Assembly: GCF_000016345.1 (NCBI RefSeq)
Contig: NC_009379.1
Location: forward strand, 620,001-684,000
Direction: 5' to 3'
DNA length: 64,000 nucleotides
Source: Polynucleobacter asymbioticus QLW-P1DMWA-1
Lineage (GTDB): Bacteria > Pseudomonadota > Gammaproteobacteria > Burkholderiales > Burkholderiaceae
The translations under genes were made by a program, and so were the position numbers. Below the pieces are notes generated by a model, which saw only the letters and a list, made by a program, of their open reading frames with translations, ran no database searches and was not told the origin of the DNA. Position 1 is the first letter of the stretch. Each line of letters starts with the position of its first letter. This document shows, piece by piece, positions 7,311-18,918 of this stretch.

Positions 7311-9020
7311 ATGACAACAGATAACCAAAACACACAACTAACAGACGGCTTTCACCTTGTTATTGACGCCCTCAAAGCAAATGATCTCGATACCATTTTC
7401 GGTCTCGTTGGTATTCCTATTACTGACTTATGCCGTTTAGCGCAAGCTGAAGGTTTACGTTTTATTGGTTTCCGTCACGAACAGCACGCAGGTAATGCTG
7501 CAGCGATTGCTGGCTACATGACACAAAAGCCTGGCATTTGCATGACTGTTTCTGCACCAGGCTTCTTGAATGGTTTAACAGCGCTGGCTAACGCCACTGT
7601 CAATTGCTTCCCAATGATTTTGATTTCAGGTTCAAGCGAGCGTGAAATCGTTGACTTGCAGCAAGGTGACTACGAAGAGATGGATCAGCTCAATGCAGCT
7701 AAGCCATATTGCAAAGCGGCTTATCGTATCAATCACATTGAAGATATTGGTATTGGTTTTGCTCGTGCGATTCGCGCTGCAGTTTCTGGTCGTCCAGGCG
7801 GTGTTTATTTAGACTTGCCAGCTCAGTTACTCGCTCAAACAATGCCTGTTGAAGAAGCTAAGAAGTCTATTTTCAAAGTAATTGATCCAGTTCCACGTCA
7901 AATTCCAGCGGCTGATGCAGTTGCTCGTGCGTTGGATGTACTGAAGGGCGCTAAGCGTCCATTAATTCTCTTGGGCAAAGGCGCTGCTTATGCTCAGGCT
8001 GATAAAGAGATTCGTGACTTGATCGAAAAATCAGGTATCCCTTATTTGCCAATGTCGATGGCAAAAGGATTGTTGCCAGATAATCATCCGCAGTCTGCTT
8101 CTGCAGCGCGTTCATTCGTATTGGCTGAAGCTGATTCAGTGTTGTTGATTGGCGCACGTTTGAATTGGTTGCTTTCACACGGTAAAGGCAAGACTTGGGG
8201 TAAAGATCCGAAGAAATTTATTCAAATTGATATTCAAGCAAATGAAGTGGATAGCAACGTACAAATCGCTGCCCCATTGATTGGTGATATCGGTTCATGC
8301 GTCGGTGAACTCTTGAAAGGTATCTCTGCGGTGCCTAAGCCGAGTGCTGAGTGGATTGCTGCAATCACTGAGAAGAAAGACAAGAACACTGCGAAGATGG
8401 CAGAGACATTGGCTAAAGAAGCAAACCCAATGAACTTCCATGGCGCCTTACGTGTAATTCGTGATGTGATCAAGAAGAACCCAGACGTGAACTTAGTCAA
8501 TGAAGGGGCAAATACTCTGGACTATTGCCGTGCAATTGTTGACATGTACAAGCCACGCAAACGCTTTGACTCCGGCACATGGGGCATTATGGGTATTGGT
8601 ATGGGCTACGCCATTGGCGCCGCAGTTACCAGTGGTCTGCCTACAGTTGCAGTAGAGGGCGATAGCGCATTTGGCTTTAGCGGTATGGAATTAGAAACAG
8701 TTTGCCGTTACAACCTGCCAATTACTACCGTTGTATTTAATAACAACGGTGTGTACCGTGGTACTGACGTAAATCCAACGGGTGGTGCAGATGTTGCGCC
8801 GACTGTATTCGTTAAAGATGCCCGTTACGACAAGATGATTGAGGCATTTGGTGGCGTGGGTTACTACGTTACTACTCCAGCAGAATTAGAAGCAGCGTTA
8901 ACAGAAGCGATTGCTGCCGGTAAACCAGCCCTCATCAATGCTGTTATTGATGAAACTGCAGGTACTGAGAGTGGACGTTTAACGAACTTAAACCCATCCA
9001 CAGCAGCTGCTAAGAAATAA
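7311..9020 (+). CDS. oxc: Oxalyl-CoA decarboxylase
   Basis: A 569-residue thiamine-diphosphate enzyme that converts oxalyl-CoA to formyl-CoA and CO2, the energy-yielding step of oxalate breakdown. The N-terminal pyrimidine-binding domain carries the catalytic-type glutamate in FRHEQHAGN (E57, equivalent to the known Glu56 of Oxalobacter Oxc). The central domain follows, and the C-terminal ThDP/Mg motif begins [14 protein letters not shown] at residue 450 with the NN end ([11 protein letters not shown]). Length and the [11 protein letters not shown] segment agree with Oxc rather than acetolactate synthase. It is followed 72 bases later by frc, probably in one operon, under the FNR-type operator described above. 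Confidence 0.97.
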   Translation: MTTDNQNTQLTDGFHLVIDALKANDLDTIFGLVGIPITDLCRLAQAEGLRFIGFRHEQHAGNAAAIAGYMTQKPGICMTVSAPGFLNGLTALANATVNCFPMILISGSSEREIVDLQQGDYEEMDQLNAAKPYCKAAYRINHIEDIGIGFARAIRAAVSGRPGGVYLDLPAQLLAQTMPVEEAKKSIFKVIDPVPRQIPAADAVARALDVLKGAKRPLILLGKGAAYAQADKEIRDLIEKSGIPYLPMSMAKGLLPDNHPQSASAARSFVLAEADSVLLIGARLNWLLSHGKGKTWGKDPKKFIQIDIQANEVDSNVQIAAPLIGDIGSCVGELLKGISAVPKPSAEWIAAITEKKDKNTAKMAETLAKEANPMNFHGALRVIRDVIKKNPDVNLVNEGANTLDYCRAIVDMYKPRKRFDSGTWGIMGIGMGYAIGAAVTSGLPTVAVEGDSAFGFSGMELETVCRYNLPITTVVFNNNGVYRGTDVNPTGGADVAPTVFVKDARYDKMIEAFGGVGYYVTTPAELEAALTEAIAAGKPALINAVIDETAGTESGRLTNLNPSTAAAKK

Positions 9021-9092
9021 AAAGTAACAAAAGGTTAATATTTTTTAGGCTAAATTTAGAAGTAAACAAGAAAGACTTAAGGAGAAACACAC

Positions 9093-10343
9093 ATGACTAA
9101 ACCATTAGACGGTATTCGCATTATTGACTTCACACACGTACAAGCAGGTCCTGCATGTACTCAGTTGTTAGCATGGTATGGCGCTGACGTAATTAAAGTA
9201 GAGCGTCCAGGTTCTGGTGACGTAACACGTAGCCAATTGCGCGATATCCCAGGCGCAGATGCTTTGTACTTCACCATGCTCAATGGTAATAAGCGTTCAT
9301 TAACTCTCGATACTAAGACTCAAGAAGGTAAAGAAGTTTTAGAAAAGATGATCAAGACTTCTGACGTGATGGTTGAGAACTTTGGTCCAGGCGCTTTGGA
9401 TCGCATGGGATTCTCTTGGAAACGTATCCAAGAATTGAACCCAAAAATGATTATGGCTTCTGTTAAAGGCTTTAGCGATGGCCACTCATACGAAGACTTA
9501 AAAGTGTATGAGAACGTTGCTCAGTGTGCTGGTGGTGCTGCTTCTACTACTGGTTTCTGGGATGGTCCTCCTACAGTTTCTGCTGCAGCATTAGGTGACT
9601 CTAATACTGGTATGCACTTGGCAATTGGTATTTTGACTGCATTGATGCAGCGTCAAAAAACTGGTAAAGGTCAAAAAGTATCTTGCTCAATGCAAGATGC
9701 GGTATTGAACTTGTGCCGCGTGAAGTTGCGCGATCAACAACGTTTGGACAAGATTGGTTACTTGGAAGAGTACCCACAATACCCACACGGTTCATTCACT
9801 GACGTAGTTCCACGCGGCGGTAACGCCGGTGGTGGCGGTCAGCCAGGATGGGTATTGAAGTGTAAGGGCTGGGAAACAGATCCAAACGCATATATCTACT
9901 TCACTATTCAAGGTCACGCTTGGGAGCCAATCACCCGTGCGATTGGTAAGCCAGAGTGGGCAACTGATCCAGCGTATATGACTGCTGAAGCACGTCAAGA
10001 CAAGATTTTTGACATCTTCGCAACAATCGAAGACTGGCTCAAAGACAAGACTAAGTACGAAGCTGTAGACATTCTCCGCAAGTTCGATATTCCATGTGCT
10101 CCAGTTCTCTCTATGAAAGAATTGGCTGCTTCACCTGACTTGCGTAAGAGCGGTTCAATCGTTGAAGTGGATCACAAAGTACGTGGCAAGTATTTGACTA
10201 TCGGCAGCCCAATCAAGTTCTCTGATTTGGAAATCGAAGTTGGTCCATCACCAGTTTTGGGTGAGCACACAGATGAAGTGTTGACTGACCTTGGCTACAG
10301 CTCTGACGATATTGCTAAGTTGCACGCTGCTAAAGCAGTTTAA
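9093..10343 (+). CDS. frc: Formyl-CoA:oxalate CoA-transferase
   Basis: A 416-residue class III (CaiB/BaiF) CoA-transferase that moves CoA from formyl-CoA to oxalate, closing the cycle with Oxc. The catalytic aspartate is D169 (LGDSNTGMH), the same number as in Oxalobacter Frc. The flexible glycine loop that closes over the active site is intact as GGGGQ at residues 246-250. The nearby [15 protein letters not shown] segment matches what I recall of E. coli YfdW. A good Shine-Dalgarno (AAGGAG) precedes the ATG. The gene ends before a strong terminator, so oxc-frc is a two-gene unit. Confidence 0.96.
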   Translation: MTKPLDGIRIIDFTHVQAGPACTQLLAWYGADVIKVERPGSGDVTRSQLRDIPGADALYFTMLNGNKRSLTLDTKTQEGKEVLEKMIKTSDVMVENFGPGALDRMGFSWKRIQELNPKMIMASVKGFSDGHSYEDLKVYENVAQCAGGAASTTGFWDGPPTVSAAALGDSNTGMHLAIGILTALMQRQKTGKGQKVSCSMQDAVLNLCRVKLRDQQRLDKIGYLEEYPQYPHGSFTDVVPRGGNAGGGGQPGWVLKCKGWETDPNAYIYFTIQGHAWEPITRAIGKPEWATDPAYMTAEARQDKIFDIFATIEDWLKDKTKYEAVDILRKFDIPCAPVLSMKELAASPDLRKSGSIVEVDHKVRGKYLTIGSPIKFSDLEIEVGPSPVLGEHTDEVLTDLGYSSDDIAKLHAAKAV

Positions 10344-10369
10344 TAACAATAATCAAATGTACTAACTTG

Positions 10370-10396
10370 AAGGCGCTCCTTGTGAGCGCCTTTTTT
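10370..10396 (+). terminator. Rho-independent terminator after frc
   Basis: Perfect 9-bp stem AAGGCGCTC / GAGCGCCTT with a five-base loop, followed by a T-run. It ends the oxc-frc operon. Confidence 0.93.
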
Positions 10397-10444
10397 CATC
10401 TTGAAAATGAAGCGCTACTCATAAAAACTCTATAGACTGATTAC

Positions 10445-10873
10445 ATGAATACCAATATCGATTTACATCAACTAGTAGAGTGTGTTGGCGACGCCATTAT
10501 TGTTGCTGATGCTGATGAAAAGATTGTGTTGTGGAATCCTGCAGCAACGCGCATTTTTGGATATTCCCAAGAGGAGGCGCTTGGGCAACGTCTGGATTTA
10601 ATTGTTCCAGAGCGCCAGCGACAGAGACATTCTGAGGGGTATGAGAAGTCCATGGAGACTGGTACAACGCGTTATGGCAGCTCTTTATTAAAGGTGCCTG
10701 CGCTCCATAAGGATGGCCAGACTTTATCCATAGCGTTTTCAGTAGGGATGCTTTTTGACGAAAATCACCGAGCAAGTGGGGTGGTGGCGATTATTCGTGA
10801 CGAGACTGAGCGTTTTGCAGAAGAGAGAGCCCTTAAAAAGCGCATTTCTGATCTTGAAAACCTGTCTAAATAG
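10445..10873 (+). CDS. Stand-alone PAS domain protein
   Basis: A 142-residue cytoplasmic protein consisting of one PAS domain (about residues 8-125, with VDADEK-like and FGYSQEEALGQ segments and the IIRDETERFAEE end) plus a short coiled-coil tail. There is no kinase, GGDEF or DNA-binding domain. Histidine H62 sits in RQRHSEGY, the place where FixL has its haem-ligating His200, but the same motif occurs in many non-haem PAS domains, and the distal arginine of FixL is replaced by a hydrophobic residue. It lies between the two frc genes, so it may sense something relevant to oxalate use; its partner is unknown. Confidence 0.82.
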   Translation: MNTNIDLHQLVECVGDAIIVADADEKIVLWNPAATRIFGYSQEEALGQRLDLIVPERQRQRHSEGYEKSMETGTTRYGSSLLKVPALHKDGQTLSIAFSVGMLFDENHRASGVVAIIRDETERFAEERALKKRISDLENLSK

Positions 10874-10907
10874 CCTCACATAGCCTGCATAGGCCTTGAA
10901 CCCATTT

Positions 10908-10937
10908 TGTGCCCAAAAATTGGGCACATTCGATTTT
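10908..10937 (+). terminator. Probable terminator after the PAS gene
   Basis: Perfect 8-bp inverted repeat TGTGCCCA / TGGGCACA with a five-base loop, followed by TTCGATTTT. The T-run is interrupted, so this is a moderate-strength call. Confidence 0.6.
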
Positions 10938-11000
10938 GCGTATTTTCTCACTGGTAAAATCGATCTAATTCAAAATTTCATTCTTATTAGGACTTAAATC

Positions 11001-12248
11001 ATGGCAAAAGCACTAGAAGGGGTAAAAATCCTCGACTTTACGCACGTTCAATCAGGTCCAACCTGTACGCAATTATTGGCTTGGTTCGGTGCGGATGTAA
11101 TCAAGGTGGAAAAATCGGGTGAAGGCGATGCTACCCGTGGTCAGTTAAGGGATATGCCTGATGCCGATAGTTTGTATTTCACAATGCTCAATCACAACAA
11201 GCGTTCTATTACCGTGAATACCAAAACCCAAAAGGGTAAAGAAATTCTTGAGCGCCTCATTAAAGAGTGTGATGTATTGGTAGAAAATTTTGCGCCAGGT
11301 GCACTTGATCGCATGGGATTCTCATGGGAGCGTATTCAAGAACTCAACCCTATGATGATCTTGGCTTCTGTAAAAGGTTTTGGTCCTGGCCCATACGAAG
11401 ATTGCAAGGTGTATGAGAACGTGGCGCAATGTGCAGGTGGTTCTGCCTCAACGACTGGTTTTGATGATGGCCCTCCAATGGTTACTGGAGCGCAAATTGG
11501 TGACAGCGGCACAGGATTGCATTTAGCTTTAGGAATTGTTACTGCACTGTATCAACGCACCCATTCTGGTCGCGGTCAAAAAGTATTGGCAGCAATGCAA
11601 GATGCCGTATTGAACTTATGCCGTGTGAAATTGCGCGATCAACAGCGTCTTGAGCGTGTTGGTCTCATGCAGGAGTATCCACAATTCCCGAACGGTGAGT
11701 TCGGTGACTCTGTACCCCGCGCCGGCAATGCTTCTGGCGGTGGTCAGCCTGGCTGGATTGTCAAATGCAAAGGTTGGGAAACCGATCCAAATGCATATAT
11801 GTATGTGATTGTTCAGGCTCCAGTATGGGAAGCCATTTGTAAAGTGATCGGTCGTGAAGACTGGATTACTGATGTGCGCTTCGCATCACCAATGGCTCGC
11901 TTGCCACACTTAATGGAGATCTTTGGTGAGATCGAAAAGTGGACAATGACAATGACCAAATTTGAAGTAATGGATGTATTAAATCAATACGACATTCCAT
12001 GCGGCCCGATCTTGTCTATGAAAGAAATTGCCGAAGAGCCTGCATTGCGTGCTACTGGTACTGTGGTTGAAGTAGATCACCCAATCCGTGGTAAATATCT
12101 CACTGTCGGTAACCCGATCAAGTTATCGGATAGCCCTACTGATGTAGAGCGCTCTCCATTATTGGGTGAGCATACGGACGAGATTCTCTCTGAGTTAGGT
12201 TACTCAACAGATGAGTTAATTACTCTTCGTCACGATAAGGTGATCTAA
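11001..12248 (+). CDS. Second CaiB/BaiF CoA-transferase, Frc paralogue
   Basis: A 415-residue class III CoA-transferase clearly paralogous to the frc gene 0.7 kb upstream along its whole length. The catalytic aspartate is kept (D168, in [11 protein letters not shown]). The active-site glycine loop differs: it reads SGGGQ (245-249), with serine in place of the first glycine. Frc-like function with formyl-CoA and oxalate is likely, but a different acyl donor or acceptor is possible. The stop codon is one base from the start of the formyl-transferase-like gene, so the two are co-translated. That pairing distinguishes it from the oxc-linked copy. Confidence 0.9.
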   Translation: MAKALEGVKILDFTHVQSGPTCTQLLAWFGADVIKVEKSGEGDATRGQLRDMPDADSLYFTMLNHNKRSITVNTKTQKGKEILERLIKECDVLVENFAPGALDRMGFSWERIQELNPMMILASVKGFGPGPYEDCKVYENVAQCAGGSASTTGFDDGPPMVTGAQIGDSGTGLHLALGIVTALYQRTHSGRGQKVLAAMQDAVLNLCRVKLRDQQRLERVGLMQEYPQFPNGEFGDSVPRAGNASGGGQPGWIVKCKGWETDPNAYMYVIVQAPVWEAICKVIGREDWITDVRFASPMARLPHLMEIFGEIEKWTMTMTKFEVMDVLNQYDIPCGPILSMKEIAEEPALRATGTVVEVDHPIRGKYLTVGNPIKLSDSPTDVERSPLLGEHTDEILSELGYSTDELITLRHDKVI

Positions 12249-12249
12249 G

Positions 12250-13182
12250 ATGCGGGTTGCTTTGATTGGGAGTGCGGATTTTGGTAAGGCTGCTTTAGAG
12301 GCTTTTTTAGATCGCGGGGATGAGGTCGTAGCTGTTTTTTGCCCGCCAGACAATCCCAAGTCAAGCAAACCCGAGGTTCTGAAAGAAGCTGCGCTCGCAA
12401 GGGGTCTAACACCCTTGCAGTTTGCTTCCTTAAAGGGCCCAGAGGCTGCTCAAGCCATGATTGATAGCAATGCCGATATTTGTGTGATGGCCTATGTTCT
12501 GCAATTTGTACCGCAAGAGCTGGTAAAGATTCCGAAGCATGGCACTATTCAATACCATCCCTCCTTACTGCCCAAGTACCGTGGTCCCAGCGCAATTAAT
12601 TGGGCGATTGCCTTAGGCGAAGAAAAAACAGGTTTAACCATATTCCGTCCATCCGATGGCTTGGATGAAGGCGAAGTGATTTTGCAAAAAGAAGTACCCA
12701 TTGGGCCTAATGACACCTTAGGCAAGATTTACTTTGACCATCTCTTTCCGGTGGGCATTAAAGCGTTGATGGAAGCCGCTGATTTAGTTGTAGCGGGTCA
12801 GCATCAAGAAGTGGTGCAGGATGAATCAAAAGCAAACTATGAAGGTTGGTTTGATGCCAATGCTGCACAAATTCATTGGGCAACCCACATTAGTCAAATT
12901 TATAACTTGATCCGCGCTTGCAATCCAGCTCCTGGAGCGTGGACTAAATTTGGCGAGCAAAAGATTCAAATCTACGATTGCCATAAACATGTCGCTGCTA
13001 CATTTGCTTCTGTAAAAGGCAAACCTGGCGAAGTAACCCAGATCACCTTAGATTCATTCTTTGTGACTTGTCATGGTGGTCAAATAGAGGTTCTAAAGGC
13101 TAAGGGTGCAGCAGGCAAAGTTACTGGTGCTGAGCTGGCTAAAGAGTTGAATATAGAAGTAGGGCAGTCCTTCGCTCTATAG
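12250..13182 (+). CDS. Formyltransferase-fold protein similar to the hydrolase domain of 10-formyl-THF dehydrogenase
   Basis: A 310-residue protein with the formyltransferase fold (start MRVALIGSADFG) and a C-terminal Fmt-like domain. The active-site region reads QYHPSLLPKYRGPSAINWAI and DGLDEGEV. H103 and D139 are spaced as in the N-terminal hydrolase domain of ALDH1L1/FDH (H106 and D142), and YHPSLLP plus SAINW fit that domain better than Met-tRNA formyltransferase, which has NxH. Predicted chemistry is transfer or hydrolysis of a formyl group, with tetrahydrofolate as a likely carrier. The gene starts one base after the second frc, which suggests that it handles formyl units released in oxalate metabolism; that link is inferred. 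Confidence 0.82.
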   Translation: MRVALIGSADFGKAALEAFLDRGDEVVAVFCPPDNPKSSKPEVLKEAALARGLTPLQFASLKGPEAAQAMIDSNADICVMAYVLQFVPQELVKIPKHGTIQYHPSLLPKYRGPSAINWAIALGEEKTGLTIFRPSDGLDEGEVILQKEVPIGPNDTLGKIYFDHLFPVGIKALMEAADLVVAGQHQEVVQDESKANYEGWFDANAAQIHWATHISQIYNLIRACNPAPGAWTKFGEQKIQIYDCHKHVAATFASVKGKPGEVTQITLDSFFVTCHGGQIEVLKAKGAAGKVTGAELAKELNIEVGQSFAL

Positions 13183-13342
13183 TGCCTTCAATTTGAATGA
13201 TTATTTTTAGCCAATTTCATCAAGAAAATAAAACGTATTGCTGTTCAAGAGGCTTTTGTCACCGAGGTTAAGCGACCTAAGATCTACTCTGAGAATGCGG
13301 CCCGAATATTTAAGTTAAATTAAATGAAATGAATTTGGGATT

Positions 13343-13367
13343 AAAAAAGCGTCTCTTAAGGCGCTTT
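13343..13367 (-). terminator. Terminator of the glycine-zipper lipoprotein gene
   Basis: On the minus strand the arms AAAGCG / CGCTTT enclose a ten-base loop, and the 3' arm runs into six Ts just after the stop codon. Confidence 0.7.
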
Positions 13368-13369
13368 AA

Positions 13370-13645
13370 TTATTGTGTAGCTTTACCAGCCTGGTAACCC
13401 GAGTTGTACTCTTGTTGTTTTGACTTTTCATATTTGTCATAAGCGTATCCGCCTACTGCACCGACAGCGGCGCCACCAACAGCACCCCAAATGGCAGTTC
13501 CACCGGCAATGGCAACAATGCCGGCGCCAGCGGCTGCACCAATCGCAGCGCCCGATAATTCTCTTTGCTGGGAATTACTCATACCTGAACAAGCTGTAAG
13601 TAGGATAACTGGTGTTAGTGCTATAGCTAGAGTTTTCTTCATCAT
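13370..13645 (-). CDS. Glycine-zipper (YMGG-like) lipoprotein
   Basis: A 91-residue exported lipoprotein. The signal peptide ends in the lipobox LLTAC, so the cysteine at residue 19 is the predicted lipidation site. Residues 32-70 form a glycine-zipper membrane segment (GAAIGAAAGAGIVAIAGG, then GAVGGAAVGAVGGYAYD). A charged tail follows. Such proteins sit in the outer membrane and have no defined enzymatic role. It is a single-gene unit with its own terminator. Confidence 0.85.
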   Translation of the reverse strand: MMKKTLAIALTPVILLTACSGMSNSQQRELSGAAIGAAAGAGIVAIAGGTAIWGAVGGAAVGAVGGYAYDKYEKSKQQEYNSGYQAGKATQ

Positions 13646-13859
13646 GATTCTCCTGAATAGATGTGTCGATTTTATCTGAATAATGGTTAGTTATTGAGGG
13701 CCTTTAATAAGTGGGGGCCGGAGTTTCAAGGCCACATTGTCATGGCTATATTCGCGCTAGGGGTAACCCTAGGTGAGAATACTTATTTGCATCTTAATCG
13801 ACTGGTAGTATTTGAATTCACTCGCCTTGCTCACACAAAACGTAACCACAACCATCAAT
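13646..13859. other. Intergenic region between divergent genes
   Basis: This 214-base gap lies between the lipoprotein gene (minus) and the exported amidase (plus). The only structure I see is a CTAGGG / CCCTAG inverted repeat at 13757-13772 with a four-base centre. No RNA or small gene is evident. Confidence 0.4.
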
Positions 13860-15002
13860 ATGAAAAAGAAAAATTTTAAGACTATCACTAGCTTAATGCT
13901 TGCAGGAGCACTTGTTTTCTCCTCAATCGGTAATGCTATCGCGTGTACAGCTCTCATCGTCACAGACGTTAACGGTAATGCCTATCATGGCCGTACCCTG
14001 GAATTTAGTTTTCCCGTCCCAACCTTGATGACTTATTTTCCAGCTGGGACCAAAATCGAATCTGTAACTCCGGCTGGGGTTCAGGGCGTCACATTTAATA
14101 CGAAGTACGCCATTTTAGGAATGACTGCAGCAGTAACAACTGGAGCCAAACAACCCCTCATTGATGAAGGGGCTAATGATCAAGGTTTGAGTTTTTCTGG
14201 TAACGAGTTAAATGATTTAACAGCACCACCTTTAGGTGATGACGCATCAAAAATATTGTCCTTGAATGATTTTGGCGCTTGGGTATTGGGTAATTTTAAG
14301 ACAGTAGCCGAAGTCAAGACTGCCTTACTCACAGACAACACTGAGTTTTGGTTGCCGCCGATACCGATGATGGGCGGCGCACCTTTGCCACTGCATTACG
14401 CTATTTTTGACAAGGCAGGCAATGGTTTAGTTGTTGAGTTTATTAATGGCAAGAAGAATGTCTACGACAATCCTGTTGGCGTCATGACAAATGCTCCTGA
14501 GTTCCCTTGGCATTTAACTAATCTGAATAACTATACATTTACAAACGTGAATAAAAACACCGGCCAACTAGGAAAGCAAAAGCTACAAACTGCAGATGCG
14601 GGTATTGCTCTGACTGCCTTACCATCCGCACAAACTGCTACAGGACGATTTGTAAAAGCTGCTTTTTACACTAACTATGTTCGCAAGGGCAAAAATCCTG
14701 AGGACGCCATTAATTTATTGGCACACATCATGAATAACTTCGACCGACCCCAAGATCTGACGATTGATCCCCCTGGCGGAGTTGGGGATGGGCCACGAGG
14801 AAGCAAATTTTCTAGTGAGGTCACTGAGTGGACCACGATGAATGATTTGGCGAGAAATCTTACTTTTGTAAAAAGTATTAATGCGCTGAACTGGACAGTA
14901 ATCGATATGAATAAATTAAAGGATGTGCAACAGGTGAAATCGGTATCAACCTATGCCGTAGACCAGGCTGGGGCTGATGCATTTAATTTGTTTTATAAAT
15001 AA
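13860..15002 (+). CDS. Exported linear amide C-N hydrolase (choloylglycine hydrolase / penicillin V acylase family)
   Basis: I start the gene at the ATG at 13860 because it gives a classic signal peptide (MKKKNFKTITSLMLAGALVF) ending AIA, cleaved directly before C29. In this Ntn-hydrolase family the catalytic nucleophile is an N-terminal cysteine, so export and cleavage would expose the active site. GRTLEF near residue 46 provides the conserved arginine. The mature protein is about 352 residues, as expected. The substrate is not predictable; candidates are N-acyl amides such as acyl-homoserine lactones or penicillin V. It is a single-gene unit followed by a strong terminator. Confidence 0.88.
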   Translation: MKKKNFKTITSLMLAGALVFSSIGNAIACTALIVTDVNGNAYHGRTLEFSFPVPTLMTYFPAGTKIESVTPAGVQGVTFNTKYAILGMTAAVTTGAKQPLIDEGANDQGLSFSGNELNDLTAPPLGDDASKILSLNDFGAWVLGNFKTVAEVKTALLTDNTEFWLPPIPMMGGAPLPLHYAIFDKAGNGLVVEFINGKKNVYDNPVGVMTNAPEFPWHLTNLNNYTFTNVNKNTGQLGKQKLQTADAGIALTALPSAQTATGRFVKAAFYTNYVRKGKNPEDAINLLAHIMNNFDRPQDLTIDPPGGVGDGPRGSKFSSEVTEWTTMNDLARNLTFVKSINALNWTVIDMNKLKDVQQVKSVSTYAVDQAGADAFNLFYK

Positions 15003-15023
15003 AAATTAGCAGCAGCTTAAAAA

Positions 15024-15050
15024 GAAAAACCACCTTCGGGTGGTTTTTTG
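15024..15050 (+). terminator. Terminator after the amidase gene
   Basis: AAAAACCACC-TTCG-GGTGGTTTTTT: perfect stem with a stable TTCG tetraloop and a T-run. Confidence 0.93.
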
Positions 15051-15107
15051 TTATTTACTTTAGGTCTTTACTGATTTGAGTTGCCCGTATGAAATCTGGC
15101 ACTCAAT

Positions 15108-16811
<1,704 letters not shown>

Positions 16812-16819
<8 letters not shown>

Positions 16820-17000
16820 TCGAATAAACGTAGGCGCATTGTTTTAATTTGGCAGCTTTGGCGCGACGTTGATCTTCAACGCTCAATGGCTCTTTATCCC
16901 ATAGGAGGGCGCGACCAGCCTGTTGCTCAGCCTCGAGATTGGGCTTCTCGGATTTGAGTTCGGTTAAGAACTGGGTGATTTCAGATTGATATCTTGCCAT
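16812..17000 (-). CDS. DUF3460 family protein
   Basis: A 62-residue protein starting MARYQSEITQFLTELK; an in-frame start 30 bases upstream is less likely because family members begin MARY. It belongs to the small DUF3460 family, which I know from Burkholderiales only and which has no known function. It ends inside the start of scpA. There is no signal peptide or membrane segment, and the composition is charged and soluble. Confidence 0.83.
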
Positions 17001-17104
17001 GGCATTTCCTAAAATACTCAATAAATTCAATGACTTATGAAATTTAATATCAAAAGTTATGTGGGGATTACGACCACCATTATAGGTGCTTTTTTAGGGG
17101 TTTT

Positions 17105-18775
17105 TTACAAGTTTGCAGCCAGCAAAGCCTCAATTTGCGGGGCCTCAACGCGGGTCATTAAGTGCTTATAGGCCTTAATTGGGTTTTTGCTCGATAAAGG
17201 CGTATTGATGTCGGCCCAGTTTTGAGGTTCTAGTGAGAAAAACTCTTCTACGCCTGCTGCCACTTGCGGAATGACGGGCTTGAGGTAAAGAGTGAGCATG
17301 CGGAAAGCTTCTAAAGTCACGCTACACACTGTTTGTAAGTCTGCTTCGCGTTCAGGATTTTTTGCAATTTCCCAAGGCTTGTTTTCATCAACAAAGGCAT
17401 TTACTTTATCGGCTAAATCCATAATGGTCCGCAATGCTTTTGCATATTCTCGCGCTTCATAGAGGCCAGCAATTTTTTCACTAGCCGCAGCAATTTCTTG
17501 AAGCAGAGGGTTACTCATTGCCGCATCTGAAACAACACCATCAAAGCGCTTTACCAAGAAGCCCGCACTTCGACTTGCAATATTGATGTACTTGCCGAGT
17601 AAGTCGCTGTTTACGCGTGCCACAAAGTCTTGGAGATTCAGATCCAAATCTTCCATACTGTCGTTGAGCTTGGTTGCAAAGTAATAGCGGAACCATTCAG
17701 GATTAAAACCGCACTCAATCACACTGTTAGCAGAAATCAAAGTGCCGCGTGATTTGCTCATCTTTTCACCATCAACGGTTAAGAAGCCATGAGCGAACAC
17801 GTTCGTTGGTGTGCGATAACCGGCAAACTGTAAAGTTGCCGGCCAAAATAGCGTGTGGAAATATAGAATATCTTTGCCAATAAAGTGATATTGCTCGGTA
17901 GTGGTGTCGGGCTTTACCCACTCCTCAAAATTGAGGCCTTTAGCTTGGCAGTAATTGAGGAAGCTGGCGTAATAGCCAATTGGGGCATCTAGCCATACGT
18001 AGAAGTATTTACCAGGGGCATCGGGGATTTCAAAGCCAAAGTACGGGGCATCTCGCGAGATATCCCAGTCACCTAACTTACTGTCACCTGGTTCGCCAAC
18101 CCACTCTTTCATTTTGTTTCGCGCTTCGGGTTGCAGTGGTGTTTTAACTTGCGTCCACTCACGTAAAAAAGTTTCACAACGCGGGTCTGATAACTTAAAG
18201 AAGTAATGATCGGAAACTTTTTTAATCGGAGTTGCACCACTCACTACTGAAAAAGGATTCTTCAGATCGGTGGGGGAATACGTTGCCCCGCATTTTTCAC
18301 AGGAGTCACCATACTGATCTTTAGCGCCGCACTTAGGGCATTCACCTTTAATAAAGCGATCTGGTAAGAACATTTCTTTGACTGGATCATAGGCCTGTTC
18401 TATTGCGCGTTTTTCAATGAGACCCGCATCACGTAATTTGAGGTAAATACTTTGCGCTAGCTTTTCATTCTCCGGACTATCGGTGGTGTAGTAGTTGTCG
18501 AAGGAAATCAGGAAATTGTCAAAGTCACGCTTATGCTCTTTCCAAACATTCGCAATTAATTCTTTTGGGGTAATGCCTTCTTTTTCAGCGCGCAACATGA
18601 TGGGCGTGCCATGGGTATCGTCAGCTCCAACGTAGTGGACTTCATGACCACGCATTCTTTGATACCGAACCCAGATATCAGTCTGAACGTATTCCACCAA
18701 ATGGCCGATGTGAATCTGACCATTGGCATATGGCAAGGCGGAGGTAACAAGAAGGCGACGCTGGGAGCTACTCAT
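17105..18775 (-). CDS. metG: Methionyl-tRNA synthetase
   Basis: A 556-residue class I aminoacyl-tRNA synthetase. Visible signatures are HIGH at residues 22-25, a zinc knuckle with C146, C149, C159 and C162, and KMSKS at 338-342. The protein stops after the anticodon-binding domain. The C-terminal tRNA-binding/dimerisation domain of the E. coli enzyme (677 residues) is absent, so this is a short, probably monomeric form; truncated E. coli enzyme of similar length is active. It is divergent from fdhD. Confidence 0.96.
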   Translation of the reverse strand: MSSSQRRLLVTSALPYANGQIHIGHLVEYVQTDIWVRYQRMRGHEVHYVGADDTHGTPIMLRAEKEGITPKELIANVWKEHKRDFDNFLISFDNYYTTDSPENEKLAQSIYLKLRDAGLIEKRAIEQAYDPVKEMFLPDRFIKGECPKCGAKDQYGDSCEKCGATYSPTDLKNPFSVVSGATPIKKVSDHYFFKLSDPRCETFLREWTQVKTPLQPEARNKMKEWVGEPGDSKLGDWDISRDAPYFGFEIPDAPGKYFYVWLDAPIGYYASFLNYCQAKGLNFEEWVKPDTTTEQYHFIGKDILYFHTLFWPATLQFAGYRTPTNVFAHGFLTVDGEKMSKSRGTLISANSVIECGFNPEWFRYYFATKLNDSMEDLDLNLQDFVARVNSDLLGKYINIASRSAGFLVKRFDGVVSDAAMSNPLLQEIAAASEKIAGLYEAREYAKALRTIMDLADKVNAFVDENKPWEIAKNPEREADLQTVCSVTLEAFRMLTLYLKPVIPQVAAGVEEFFSLEPQNWADINTPLSSKNPIKAYKHLMTRVEAPQIEALLAANL

Positions 18776-18918
18776 GTAATGCGGACTTAAATAAGAAGGT
18801 TAAATTAGGGGTGAATCTCAAATTATGCTGAGTTCTGCAGTGATTTTAGTCTGCGGTTAAAGTAAAACCCCGATTAGTGCCGATAAAATTGGCGATAAAA
18901 CCAACTTAGAGACTATCC

